Assembly (NCBI GenBank): GCA_027475525.1
Contig: JAMWFC010000049.1
Span: forward strand, 187,297-251,296
Reading direction: 5' to 3'
Length of the DNA stretch: 64,000 nt
Source: Macrolepiota albuminosa
Lineage: Eukaryota > Basidiomycota > Agaricomycetes > Agaricales > Agaricaceae
The position numbers and the translations under genes were made by a program. The notes below the pieces were generated by a model. It was not told where the DNA came from. It searched no databases and was given only the letters and a program-made list of their open reading frames with translations. Positions 46,864-58,549 of this stretch are shown one piece after another (the first letter of the stretch is position 1; each line of letters begins with the position of its first letter).

Positions 46864-48580
46864 ATGTCTTCAACAGATGCTCTGCTTTGTCTCAGGCAAG
46901 CCATCAAGGCGAAGGAACCAATAACCTATGCTGGCAGTAATGGGCCATGTTCGACTCTGCTTAATGCAACCCATCTTGTTCTATCTTCTGCTTCTCTACC
47001 CAAATCCAGCCCAACACGATATCTCAAGACAGGTGTAACGAACGCGACCAGCCCATCCGATTTCTTCTCTCTCGAAGCTGTGTACCTGGCTTGGCTACTT
47101 CGCGATGCAGGGGGTGCGGAGTACATGAAGCAGGCACGAGAGAACGGTCTCGCTGTGGGATTCGTTAGTGTGACGGAGAGGAAGAATGTCGTAGATTGGT
47201 TAGAGGGCCGGACGCACGAAAATCCGAGAATAGTACTTCTCCCATGTCAGTACTCTATATGTTCGTCTGTATTGTTTGTATTGATAGCATTGTACGGTGA
47301 TACAGCGGACTCAACGACTCCACCCGGGAGTCCTCGACCAACCAATGCTTCTACAATAGCCCCTAAAAAAGCTCATGCTGAGTCAATGACTTCATCGCCT
47401 TCCAAACGGCGCTACATTGCAGATGCCCTCGACGTAGAGGTGGTAAAGAAGATCAGGCAGAGCGAAGTGGAACTCAGGGACAGAAATACTGTTCTCCGGG
47501 GTATCAAACCAAATGTAAGTTGTAATATAGATCCCTTCTCATCGACCACAATAATTCACTTGGACGTAGAACTTCTCCTCAATCCGGACTGTATATGCAG
47601 AAAAACTCAAGAAGATGAAAGAAGCCAGCAAGAACGGCAACATCGCCCCTCCAGTTATGTCAACAGCAGGTAATTTTAAAAGATTTTCGAACGATCAAAT
47701 TGAACAATCGATTGGGCAGATGCCAAGTTGCAGGCACGCAAAGCTCGTTCGTAGTATCCATTCATTTGTCGCGCAATTGAACAATCGATTGGGCAGATGC
47801 CAAGTTGCAGGCACGCAAAGCTCGTTCGTAGTATCCATTCATTTGTCGCGCGTTTTCGACTTGTTGTTTCTAGGCAACAACTACCCAATAATTATGATCT
47901 CGTCCTCCCCCACAGCACTCATCACAATGCACAACGTCAAGCGCTTTCTGCAAGAATCGACGTGCGTATCAGCTCCGCAACCTTCTAGTCAGACTACATT
48001 GATCCTTTCAAATCTAGCTTCGAGCAGTCGCAAGATGCTCGAGCACGCGCCGCTGCTGAGGGCAATACACGACCCGAAGACATGATCCCCATATACCGTA
48101 AACGCACTCATATTGACTCCAGCGGTAAAGAGACCGAGACACACGCACGTTACTACGTTGTTGATAGCGTCGAGGCACTATCAAAATTTGGAGCCGACGC
48201 ATGGGATCGAGTGGTCTGTGTGATGACCACAGGGCAAGCATGGCAATTCCGCCCTTACAAATGGAACGAACCAATTCAGCTTTTCCATCATGGTGTGTGG
48301 TGAATGTTTAGTCATCAAAGGAAATTTCGAATGCTTTTCCAGTCAAAGGCATTTATGTCTCATGGGCGAATGACCCACCAAACGCAAAAATAAAGGATTG
48401 GAACGTCATGGAGCTCAAGGTCAATCAGTGTTTAGTATTGACCTATAACTGTCGGCTAACAGATCTTTCGAATAGATTGATCCACATCGAAGACACGTAG
48501 ATAAGTCTGTTGTGGCCCACTTCTGGAAGACTCTTGACACATGGATAGCGGCAAACAAGCCTTGGTTGATGACAGCTTGA
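46864..48580 (+). CDS. CDC73: Paf1 complex subunit CDC73 (parafibromin)
   Basis: Component of the nuclear Paf1 complex, which accompanies RNA polymerase II. N-terminal part MSSTDALLCLRQAIKAKEP, then SPSDFFSLEAVYLAWLLRD. The middle has SKRRYIADALDVEVVKKIRQ, and the conserved Ras-like C-terminal domain has ARYYVVDSVEALSKFGADAW, VVCVMTTGQAWQFRPYKW, YVSWANDPPNAKIKDWNV and DPHRRHVDKSVVAHFWKTL. Several short GT-AG introns. A 77-bp duplication (47698-47851) falls over a small exon (DAKLQARKARS region) and its introns, and would add a spurious exon copy. Confidence 0.93.
47698..47851. repeat. 77-bp direct duplication D9
   Basis: Copies 47698-47774 and 47775-47851, spanning a small CDC73 exon and flanking intron ends. 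Confidence 0.96.
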
Positions 48581-49409
48581 GATCCTGTACTTGCCTCTTC
48601 TTTGCTCTTAGAGTAATGATCGACATGGATAGACATGACGAATGAAAGTCTATGTGTTTGGGAGCATGCACTGTTGCAATCATGTTTGCCTCATTTGGTC
48701 CACCCAAAATGTCTTCATTTTTGAAAAGGCAATTTCAGTCTTCTCGAAGGGGCCTTGATACGAAACCAAAATGAACAATTCCGTGATGCAACTCAACCAG
48801 AGTAGTCACTGTGAAACTCAATGCCTAAGATTGTACACTGGGTGCAGGGAATGGTGTTCTTTGGCAAAATAATGTTAAAACATGGTAAGAGTAATCCAAT
48901 TGATTTCAAAATTTTATTTGAATCTTCTGTCAAAACAATAGAAAAAATATTGTAACCAAACTTAAATGGTATTTGGGTATGATGTCATATTGGGAATACC
49001 AGGCAAACAAAGATAGGTGAGCAAACTTTGAGCTGATACAGACTGAGGATTGACACTAATCATGTCTGTATTTTACTAGGTATCAATAGTCTAGATTCTA
49101 ACAGCCCACAGGCGTGTAGGCTTTCAATAAGCTAGTCTTTACAAAGTGACCAAACATTGGGATGGTTTTTTGAGCTACAGTAACTTTTTTTCAGCTGGAT
49201 TTTTGAAAGAAGTCAATAAAAGACATGAGTTTGAACTAATGAAGGTATTGAATTCAAATGCATGGCCAGTCCCCATCCTTTTTTTTCTAAAACCTGGGAT
49301 CTGGTGCAATATCCATGGTCGCTGACAAATCATTTACAATATTGGTTACTAGCAATACAATGAGGAGCAAGCTCCCCAATAAATACAAAGCAGGTATAAT
49401 ATTACAACA
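48581..49409. other. Convergent intergenic region CDC73/SMC1
   Basis: About 830 bp, AT-rich, no gene or recognisable repeat; open frames here are short and featureless. Confidence 0.7.
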
Positions 49410-52400
49410 TCATTCATCGTCATATTGCGTGAGCTGAGAATAGGATTGGTTAGCTTACACCAAGCGATTAAGCGGCAAACCCTCACATCAAGCGTTAGTG
49501 TGCGAGAACTGTTCACCTCCTGATCACGGTAGATTCCTACGAGTGAGTTTCCCCGTTCGTACAGAGAACCTTTCAGGCTTATCACGATAAATTGGAATGC
49601 ATCAGAGGCATGTGCACGGATATAATTGGCTACTTTTGCGACATTGGTATTGTCGAGCGCAGCATCGACCTCATCCAAAACGAAAAATGGAGCAGGCTGA
49701 TAACTGAAAAATTTTGGTGCAAGGTACACTTGTTCAAATATCCAGTTGACTTACCTGTGGATAGCAAATAACAAAGCCAAAGCAGCCACAGTTTTTTCGC
49801 CGCCCGAAAGTTGTTCCATATCTCTGAATCGCTTCATAGGGGGCATGGCATGATACTTGATACCACCATTGTACGGTTCCTTACGAAGGGGTGATAAAAT
49901 TGGGTTCTGCATCCAAGTAATCGGTAGCCCACCTCACTGTCTTCCAAGCTCAAGTACGCCACACCTCCCATCGGTGACGCCTTACCCTTTGTAAGGTCCT
50001 TATACACCTGGTCAATACGATCAGATATATGATTATACGCCTTGTTGAACAATTCGCATCTTATACATGAGCTTGTTAGTCAAGGTAAGAAAGCTGAGCA
50101 GAACTTCTTGCACACCTCCTCCGTCTAACATCTTGGAATTCATCACGAGCTGTCTTTGAATCTTTGCGGGCCTTTTCAGCTTCTCGCTCTGTCTCTGCCA
50201 ACTTGGATTCAACGTCTTCCAAGCTGTACATATGTGAGTAATTTGGTGACTAAATCATGAGGGGTCTGACCGTTCAATTGCTTTCAAGTTAGGTGCCATG
50301 CGTTCAATTTCGGCATTGAGTTTCGCAATATCCTTATCAAAGTCTACCACAGAACCGTTTTCGCGTGCATCGTCGTCCAGGCTCTCGAAGTCAACTTCGA
50401 TACCATGGTCCTGGACCTTCTTCAACTGTTGCGTCCCATCCTCGTTCTCATCGACATCCATAGCAACTTCGTCGCGGAGGTTCTAACATAATAATATGAA
50501 TGAAGACCGACAGAAAGCAGCAGATAGACTAACCTCTTCCATAGGCACATTTTTAAGATTACCTTGAAGTAATGGAAGCTGAATCTCCTCGAGCCGACAT
50601 TTACGGTAGATTGAAGACCGTTCAAGAGCGAGCTTTTCGATCTCGTCATTCTACGTGCATCATGTGAATGGATTATCAAGGCACGAATGAAACAAAGCTT
50701 ACCCATGTCGCAATCTCCTTGAGGGCAATGTCTAGAACTTTTCCGGCCTTCGCTGTAGTCTTTTTCACTGTTTCAACGTCCTTGGTCTTCTCTTCCAAAA
50801 CCTCCTGAATTTCAGCAAGTTCTGTGCGGAGATTTCCGATAGCTTCTTCCGCAGCCACAATCTCCTCTTTGAGCGTAGTCTTTTGCCTTTCATATTTTGC
50901 TTGATTAGCTTCTTCTGTGGTAAGGACCATTTCCAACCCTGCTAAGCGCTCGAGGGCAGCCGTCAAACCATCTTTTTCGAACGCAACCCTAAAGATACAT
51001 ATACGAGTCCAAAATAGACCCATTCATTAGCGGTAAAGACGTACTGATGACCCAAACGCGCAATTTGAGCTTCAAATTGCAATCTTGCTTTACTTTCTTC
51101 TTGAGCGACCTTGAGCTGTCGTTCTTCGTACTCGCGGATATTTGCAACATCGATCTTCCTGCAAAAGGCCTTGAACACGCCATCTTCGGCGGAATTGACA
51201 ATAGCCGTCAGCTTTTCAATTTCTGCGACGCAGGACGCATGACTTCTTTGAACCTATCAAGCAGCTCGTCTTGGTCACGTCGATCCACGATAATCTGATT
51301 TACCTTCTTTAACTCAGGGTTGATCTGTTTTATCTCCTTGTCTATGTGCTTTAATTCGTCTTTCAAACCTGTTATACGGAGTTTACAGGCGCTCTGATAG
51401 AATAAGGTTCGAATGAAGGAGGGAGAAAAAAGTTTCTTACTAGATCATCTCTGGCCACAGTGCTCGCTGACTCAAGACGTGAGATTTCCGCAATGAGGTT
51501 TTCGTCTGTCTGGCCACGAGGTTTTTGTTTAGCCAGCTCACGAAGCTGTGCTTTAAGGTTATCGCGAACACGCATCAGTCCTGTTGAAATATGAAATTTC
51601 AGTTACCAATTATCGAGAAGTTCCTTACCTTGTACATCTTTTTCGTCCCATTTTTTGCTTGTATTGTGGGTGCTACGACCACCTGTGATAAGACCACTCT
51701 TGTGAATGACGGTGCCCTCTAGGGTGACAGCTGGTGAAGCGAGGGCTGCAGCCTTTCAATATCGCCTCGTAGGAACAACTTCTTACCTTTGACTTCCTGC
51801 CCCCTTTCATAACAAACGTAACGCGCAACTTCCATTGTATCACAAACGATGGCATTGCCACAAGCATGGTGTATCGCTCTCTCGACGGCGCCTTCGCTGA
51901 CGATAACATCCACAGCCAAACGTGCACCCTTTGCAAATGAACGAAACTTGTCATTAATAGGCTTGACCTGGATCGTGTCGAGAGGTATGAAAGTAGCTTG
52001 ACCGGCACGTTGATTGCGCATATACTTGATGAATATCAATCCAGTGCAAATATCATTGATTGCGATGGACTCACTTCGATGCAGTCAATCGCAGTCTTTT
52101 CCTCGTCTACAACGATAGCATCGATGTTACGCCCGAGCACGACAGACATTGCCGTTTCGTACTTCCTTGCAATAGGTTTACAAAGGTCAACGACGCGGCC
52201 GCGCACACCTGCGGCCTTTTAGAAACACTTCGGTGGCTTCGACAAAATAGCGCACCAGGAAATATTCGCTGAAGATTCCCAAGAGTTTCTTTGAGTCGCA
52301 TTTCGCGCTCGGACTCGTTCTTATCTACTCCGGCCTGCAATAATTGTTGATATACACCCTGAAGCTTTTCATCCCCCTCAGCTTCGAGCTTTCTTGCCAG

Positions 52401-54502
52401 AGAGTCAACTTTGACAACTTTCGGTAGTAAACAATCACGATACGCACGAAATCCGCGTCTTTTCTGATTGTTGGTTGTTCAAATCCTGTCGCGTCCTTGC
52501 AAGGTCAGCTTGAAGAGATTGTATCTTCTCCTCTAGCTGGAGGAGCTGTAGAATTAACTGCAGAGAGTATATGTTATCGTTGGCGCACCTCAGCATTGTA
52601 TCTTCTCCTCTAGCTGGAGGAGCTGTAGAATTAACTGCAGAGAGTATATGTTATCGTTGGCGCACCTCAGCTTTTTTTCTACTTGAAAGTTCAACTCCTC
52701 ATTGCGAGCATCCTTCTTTTCACTAAGCGCTTTCTCTCGTTCAGTGAGTTGTGCTACTGTCCGTCCAGCTGCCTTTTCGTCTCTGGTAAGTCTTTCAAGC
52801 AACTGGCGTTCATCGATTGCTAAAACGTTAGCAGACGCTTTTCTGACACATAGTCAACAAAAATGAGACACTTAGCTTGATGTGTAGGACTTACAGTTTG
52901 CGATATTCTTCAAGGCTCTCCTCGCTGAGTGCCATGTTGTGTTGTGCCGCCCTTCGTTGTTCCTCTGTTGCAAATCGCACAGTGATGAGAAAAAAGATAT
53001 CAAACCAAAGAAAAGCAAACCGGACCTTGTGCTAGACTTGCTGCTCTTCTGACACCTGCCAATTCCTTTTCCAAGGATTCCACTCGATCGCGCAACTTTT
53101 GCTCATTCCTTGCTACTTCGTCTCTTGTTTTGGTGGCATTGTTGATCTTTCGAGCGCTATGCGTAATTTGTGCTTCGACAGCCACCAGGTCTGGGCGCTA
53201 CAATAAACTTAAGCGAGACAAGAATAAGAAAGAAAAGAGTTGTCGAACCCTCCCATCCAAATTCTTTTCAGCTTTTTTTATGTTCTTCTCTTTTTGCATT
53301 ACAGAAGACCTGCTTTTGGCTTGCTCTGCTCGAGCCGCCTCAAGGGCCTTGTCATGTACACGCTGTTCCTCTCGAAGGCCTGCGAGCTCCTTGTTCTTGC
53401 TTACGATCTTTCTCGAGTTGTCTTCTATAGACTCTTCAATTTGGAACAATTTGAAAAGATTGCGTTTAAGGATCAAGTCGTCCTAACAAATTTATCAGAA
53501 AGAAGAAGTAAGAAGTAAATGCATACTCAACGAACCTTTTCAGCACAGAGGCTCTCAAAGCGTTCTGCCTCTCCCTTTTGTTCCTTGTATTGCTTAATCT
53601 CGCCGGCAATTCCTCTACGTTTCGTAAAGTTGAACGTCGCGTTCTCGGTAGCTCTGTCCTGCGACTCTTTGGCATCTCGCCGGCAATTCCTCTACGTTTC
53701 GTAAAGTTGAACGTCGCGTTCTCGGTAGCTCTGTCCTGCGACTCTTTGGCTTTTCATACTCGGCTGCAAGCTCAAGAGATCCGCTGATTTGTTCAATGAG
53801 ACGCGAGAGCGCAAGTGGCGACTGTGAGGCGACCTGTTCGACATCTCCCTGGAAGACCAGAAAATTCTTGGCTTTGACCAGGATATTGTGACCTATGAGA
53901 GCAGCATTGTAGGCAGAGTATGTAACAACCTTGTCGTTTAGTTTATACTCGGAAGCGCCTGTCGTGGAAATTCTAACGGAATGCCAAGTCAAGAGTCGTG
54001 GGGAGGAGGGGGAAGGCACTCACGTTCGCTGAAACTTCCATTCTTTCGCCCCCTCATCATGGAAAACTGCGAGAACCCATGCCTTTTTAGCTGTCCCCTC
54101 TCCCTCTCCTTCACCATCATCTTCTTCGGCAGCAGCTTCCGATCCCTCTTCTGCTTCTGTTTTTCCCAACCTCCTGCCACGGTATACAAGATCCTTGAGT
54201 TGAGAGCTTCTGAGCTGAGCACTCTTGACTCCAAGGACAAAAGAAATGGCATCCATGAGATTAGATTTGCCTGCGCCATTTGGACCGATGACCGAGGTAA
54301 AGTTTCTGAAGGGCCCGATTGTCTGGCATCCATGAGATTAGATTTGCCTGCGCCATTTGGACCGATGACCGAGGTAAAGTTTCTGAAGGGCCCGATTGTC
54401 TGATGTCCTCTGTACCAGAATATGAGCGTCCGAAGAGAGAATGGGAGAATATACTTGCCGATACGACTTGAAATCGCAGAGCTCTATACGGACGAGAGGC
54501 AT
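49410..54502 (-). CDS. SMC1: Cohesin subunit SMC1
   Basis: ATPase arm of cohesin, which holds sister chromatids together. Start at 54502 ([15 protein letters not shown]). The first intron fits a GC-AG pair (GCAAGT...TACAG), giving [19 protein letters not shown]. Walker [17 protein letters not shown]. Then [15 protein letters not shown], long coiled coils, a hinge with [13 protein letters not shown] and [14 protein letters not shown] sequence, a second coiled coil, the signature [18 protein letters not shown] and Walker [18 protein letters not shown] final intron (GTGAGG...TCTCAG) gives the ending TLTLDLTQYDDE. About 20 exons. Three 77-bp duplications (52518-52671, 53597-53750, 54247-54400) break the frame. 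Confidence 0.95.
52518..52671. repeat. 77-bp direct duplication D10
   Basis: Copies 52518-52594 and 52595-52671, in the SMC1 coiled-coil part; includes an intron. Confidence 0.96.
53597..53750. repeat. 77-bp direct duplication D11
   Basis: Copies 53597-53673 and 53674-53750, in the SMC1 N-terminal coiled coil, coding [14 protein letters not shown]. Confidence 0.96.
54247..54400. repeat. 77-bp direct duplication D12
   Basis: Copies 54247-54323 and 54324-54400. Duplicates the SMC1 Walker A exon sequence. Confidence 0.96.
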
Positions 54503-54643
54503 TGGAGTTGAAGTAAGTCGCGTTTCCAAACGCGTGCATGTGATGGGAATTTAGGGCGAGCACTCATGTGACCTGTCGCGAATCGTACGAGGCAAAATGT
54601 GGAGAATCAGGCAACTTTTGGAGGACCTTGGTCACACACCACC
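54503..54643. promoter_or_regulatory. Bidirectional promoter region SMC1/ERG9
   Basis: 141 bp between divergent start codons; no clear TATA box. Confidence 0.5.
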
Positions 54644-56391
54644 ATGAGCATCACCAAATGGCTTGTCCTCCTCCTCACCCATCCCGATGAATTTCGTACT
54701 CTCGTTCAGTTTTACTTTTACCATGAACAGAAGCGCGACATCACTTCTGTGAAGGAGCATCCGACCTCTGGCTGGAACAGAGAGTCAATGCGCCGGTGCT
54801 GGGCTTTTCTCGACATGACTAGTCGAAGTTTTTCAGCTGTTATTAAGGAACTCGACGGTGACTTGGCGCGAACAGTGAGGAGTGGCACTGCACAGCACAA
54901 ACTCGCTGCTTACAACCTATAGATTTGCATATTTTACCTGGTCCTCCGTGGACTCGATACCATTGAAGATGACATGACAATTCCCGACCATATAAAGCAA
55001 CCTATTCTTCGTTCCTTCCATAAATATACGATCACTCCCGCCTGGAAATATGACGGGTGTGGCCCCAACGAGAAAGACCGGCAGCTCCTGGTCGAGTATG
55101 ACGTTGTCGTTGATGAACTCAATCGTCTTGACCCTTCGTGTGTGTCCTACGCTCTATTGTTATCCACGCTTACACGTGTCATTCCAGATATCGCGACGTT
55201 ATTGTCAACATTACGGAAAAAATGGAGACCGGCATGGCCGACTATGCCCATAAAGCCGCAACAACGGGCTCACTATACCTCGATACCATTGCTGAATATG
55301 ACTTGTACTGCCACTATGTTGCAGGCCTCGTCGGAGAGGGCCTTTCTGGCATATTTTCTGCCTCTCAGAGAGAAGCACCCTGGCTCAAGGACCAACTCGA
55401 GCTGTCCAACTCGATGGGCCTCCTCCTCCAGAAAACCAACATCATCCGTGACTACCGCGAAGACGTGGACGAGCATCGATACTTTTGGCCGCGCGCCTCC
55501 TCCTCCAGAAAACCAACATCATCCGTGACTACCGCGAAGACGTGGACGAGCATCGATACTTTTGGCCGCGCGAGATATGGGGACGGAAGGAGTACGGATT
55601 TTCCGAGATGAAAGACATGTACGCACCGCATTACGTGAACGGGCAATGTGGGCACAGAGTGGAATGGTCGTCGACGCGCTACGGCACGCAATTGACGCGT
55701 TGGACTATCTGCGGCTGATCAAAAATCAAAGTGTGTTCAACTTTTGCGCGATTCCTGCTTCGATGGCTATTGCAACGCTCGAATTATGCTTCATGAACCC
55801 AGTGATGTTTGACCGAAACATCAAAATCCGCAAGGCAGAGGCGGCCCGGGCAAGTTTAGGCTTTTTGATTGTCCTTCTCTTAAGTCTGACGCGCCATCGT
55901 AGCTCATTATGCGTTCAACCAATCCTCGTGAGGTTGCAATCATCTTCGTTGAATACGCGCGCAAAATCCATGCCAAGGCAGTTACGACGGACCCTAACTT
56001 TTTGCGAATATCGATTGCATGCGGCAAGGTGCTGACTTTTTTCTTTCTTTCTTTCTTCAAATAAGTTTTGCCTACTCCGTATCTCATTTAGATCGAGCAA
56101 TGGTTAGAACAACACTATCCTTCGCACGTACAGCTCAGTACTACTGGAGTCTCGTTCAATGAGGAAGACCCGCGAACACGCATTATCCGCACGGAGCAGG
56201 AGCTCGACTTTGAGCTTGCAAAGAAGAAACGCCTCGAGGAGATTCGGGCTGGGCGTTTACCTGTGGAACCGCCCTCTCCCGAGGTGAGCAAGTTGGAGCT
56301 TGTCTTGTACATTGGAGGGGTAATGGCACTCATTCTCGTCCTTGGCGCTGTGATCGTCTATTCGGTACTCAAATTGGTGGGTGAAAATTGA
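54644..56391 (+). CDS. ERG9: Squalene synthase
   Basis: Joins two farnesyl diphosphates to squalene, the first committed step of ergosterol synthesis, on the ER membrane. Start at 54644 ([17 protein letters not shown]). Both Asp-rich substrate motifs are visible: [12 protein letters not shown] and [12 protein letters not shown]. Further markers are [34 protein letters not shown] and, at the C-terminus, a single membrane anchor ([19 protein letters not shown]). One intron is GC-AG (GCAAGT...CGTAG before [11 protein letters not shown]). Two defects: a 77-bp duplication at 55418-55571, and an apparent missing base near 55637, where MYAPHYV changes frame before RAMWAQSGM. Both look like assembly errors in an essential gene. 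Confidence 0.95.
55418..55571. repeat. 77-bp direct duplication D13
   Basis: Copies 55418-55494 and 55495-55571. Duplicates the ERG9 second Asp-rich motif. Confidence 0.96.
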
Positions 56392-56497
56392 GTACACTAT
56401 GGAATTTGATATACTTTTAGGTGGTATTTCTCTTTAATCATACATCCTCTGTATCTGTATATAGCATTATTCGATTTCTATCCAAGAAATTATATCG

Positions 56498-58461
56498 TTA
56501 CGATTGACTCAACATCCCTTGGATGTTCTTGACCCACTTTTCCTGTGCGCCCAACTCGTCAAATATATATGCCACTCCTTTGTCATTCTGTGAACCATTA
56601 GTGGTGGTTGCATTCGTGGACTTCAAGACTTACAATTAGTATAGTCACGCCATCGCTGCCTCTCATCTCGACACGATTGATATTGGTCAGCGAATATTCG
56701 GCTTTGAGTGTTGTTATGCTCCTGCTGCTAGTGCTGACACACAAAACACGTCGGTCGGTGAGCAACAAGACGCATTCCTTGAGCTTTGGCTTTTTCAACG
56801 AGCCCAAGAACAAGCGGGGAAGAAGACGGGCAAGGCCTCCTGGAGTAGATGACTCTGGTACGAGTGGAGTGCAGAGAATCAGGATCTCCTTGGGTTGCAA
56901 GAGGTGTGCAAAATTTGGGTGTGCGGACGAAATGTCCAGAGGTACAGGAGCTGAATTGACGACGACATCGACGTTGTCTGCCGTGGGGGGGTCTGGAGAT
57001 GGGACAGCGAGGTCAAGCGCCTCGACGGGATCGTAGGGTATACCTTCCTGATTAGACTCGAGCCTCGGAAACTTGTATTCGCCCGCCGGCTGCACTGCAG
57101 GTAGGGTTTTTCCGTTCCGTAGACCCGGTAGATAGGCGGCAATGCGTGCATCCTTGGCCCAAGCAATTTCATCATCGTCTTCATCTTGCATTCTCTCTTC
57201 TCTGAGCTGCGCGCTGAGCTCGGCGTCGGAAGATATTGGGGCAACGGGTTCCAGAGGCTGCTTGAGGCCACTTTCGAGAGGGGGATGGGGCTCATCCCAT
57301 ATCTTGTGCCAGTCGATGGAGTTGAAGAAGGAGTGATTTCTGAGGGCGGCCATGTCATTGGCACCGAGTCTGTCTGCCGGCTCTAGCAGCAAGAGACTGC
57401 GGACAAGGTCTGCGGCATCGGTATCAAATGCATCAGGAATGGTATAAGAGAGAGCCTTGATGAGGCGCCAGGTAAGGAGGGGCGAGGGGCCGTTGAAGAC
57501 AAATGTGCCGGTGTGGAGCTCGAACAAGACGCAGCCGAGAGCCCAGAGGTCGGAGGCGGGGCAGGTGTGATTGGTGGAAAGGAGCTCGGGGGAATAGTAT
57601 TGGGGCGTGCCGACAAAGGTGGACGAGCGACTGGGGCTGTCGCTGGCAGAAAGGACCTTGGCAGTGCCAAAATCAGCAAGGGCAAGGCGGAAACGGGCAT
57701 CGAGAAGAAGGTTTTCTGGCTTTACGTCGCGGTGCATTACGCCCTTTGCGTGGATAAAGGCAAGGGCGTCTGTGAGCTGGGCAATGTAGTAGCGCGTACA
57801 GGCAATAGAAAGCGAGCCATAGCGCACGATGAGCGCACGCAAATCCCCGTTGGGAAGCAGGTCGAGGACAAAGTCTGGTTTGGTTCAGTCGCTGCACGGG
57901 CAAGCGGGCGGGCGGGCGACTCACAAAGCGACCAGGCATCAGAGAACGTCGAGTACAGCCCGACCACTCCAGGAAAGCCCGTGCCGAGGACGACGAGCGC
58001 GTCTTTCTCGGCATAGGCGGTGCGACGCTGGTTGTGCCGCTGCAAATGCGCCTTGTCGAGCACCTTGATGGCGTACACACGCCCCGACTTTCTGGCCCGC
58101 GCCTCGATGACCGTCGAGTACGAACCGTGCCCGAGGATCTCCCCAAACTCAAAGTCGTGCGCCGAAGGCCCAGTGGCGCCTCGATGACCGTCGAGTACGA
58201 ACCGTGCCCGAGGATCTCCCCAAACTCAAAGTCGTGCGCCGAAGGCCCAGTGGCGCGCACCGGTTCGACACCAAGTTCGCGCTGCATAAACGCGGGCAGC
58301 TCCCGCACGGACTGCGGCGGGTCAGACGCGGACCGCGGCGCCGCAAACGTACGTGCGGGTCGCACAGGTCGGGCGTCAACAGAGTCGCTGACCGACGACG
58401 AGGATGACGACGACGAAATGACAGACGTGTTGCGGCTAATCTCGGCCAGCTCAGAGAACAT
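56498..58461 (-). CDS. PDK1: PDK1-type AGC protein kinase
   Basis: Serine/threonine kinase that phosphorylates the activation loop of other AGC kinases. Start at 58461 (MFSELAEISRNTS); an upstream TTG is not used. A serine-rich N-terminus precedes the kinase domain: glycine loop GHGSYSTV, lysine in VYAIKVLDKAH, catalytic loop HRDVKPENLLLD, DFGTAK and the APE-equivalent TPQYYSPELL. The C-terminal third is a PH-like domain (CVLLLTDRRVLCVSTSS). A last intron (GTAAGT...TTCACAG) joins VTILI to NDKGVAYIFDELGAQEKWV and the ending GMLSQS. Duplication D14 lies at the glycine loop. TSC2 in the same window also feeds AGC/TOR signalling, but linkage may be chance. Confidence 0.92.
58099..58252. repeat. 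77-bp direct duplication D14
   Basis: Copies 58099-58175 and 58176-58252, in the glycine-loop region of the PDK1 gene. Confidence 0.95.
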
Positions 58462-58549
58462 AACGATTTGCGACAAACAAACAACTAGGTGGCGCAGTCC
58501 TTACTCGGAAGTCCGTTGCACTCCTCTCCACGTCCTCGTGGCGCAATCC

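Noticed and set aside
54239..54400. Duplicated Walker A in SMC1
   Set aside because: An exact 77-bp copy, frame-breaking, same signature as the other assembly-type duplications.
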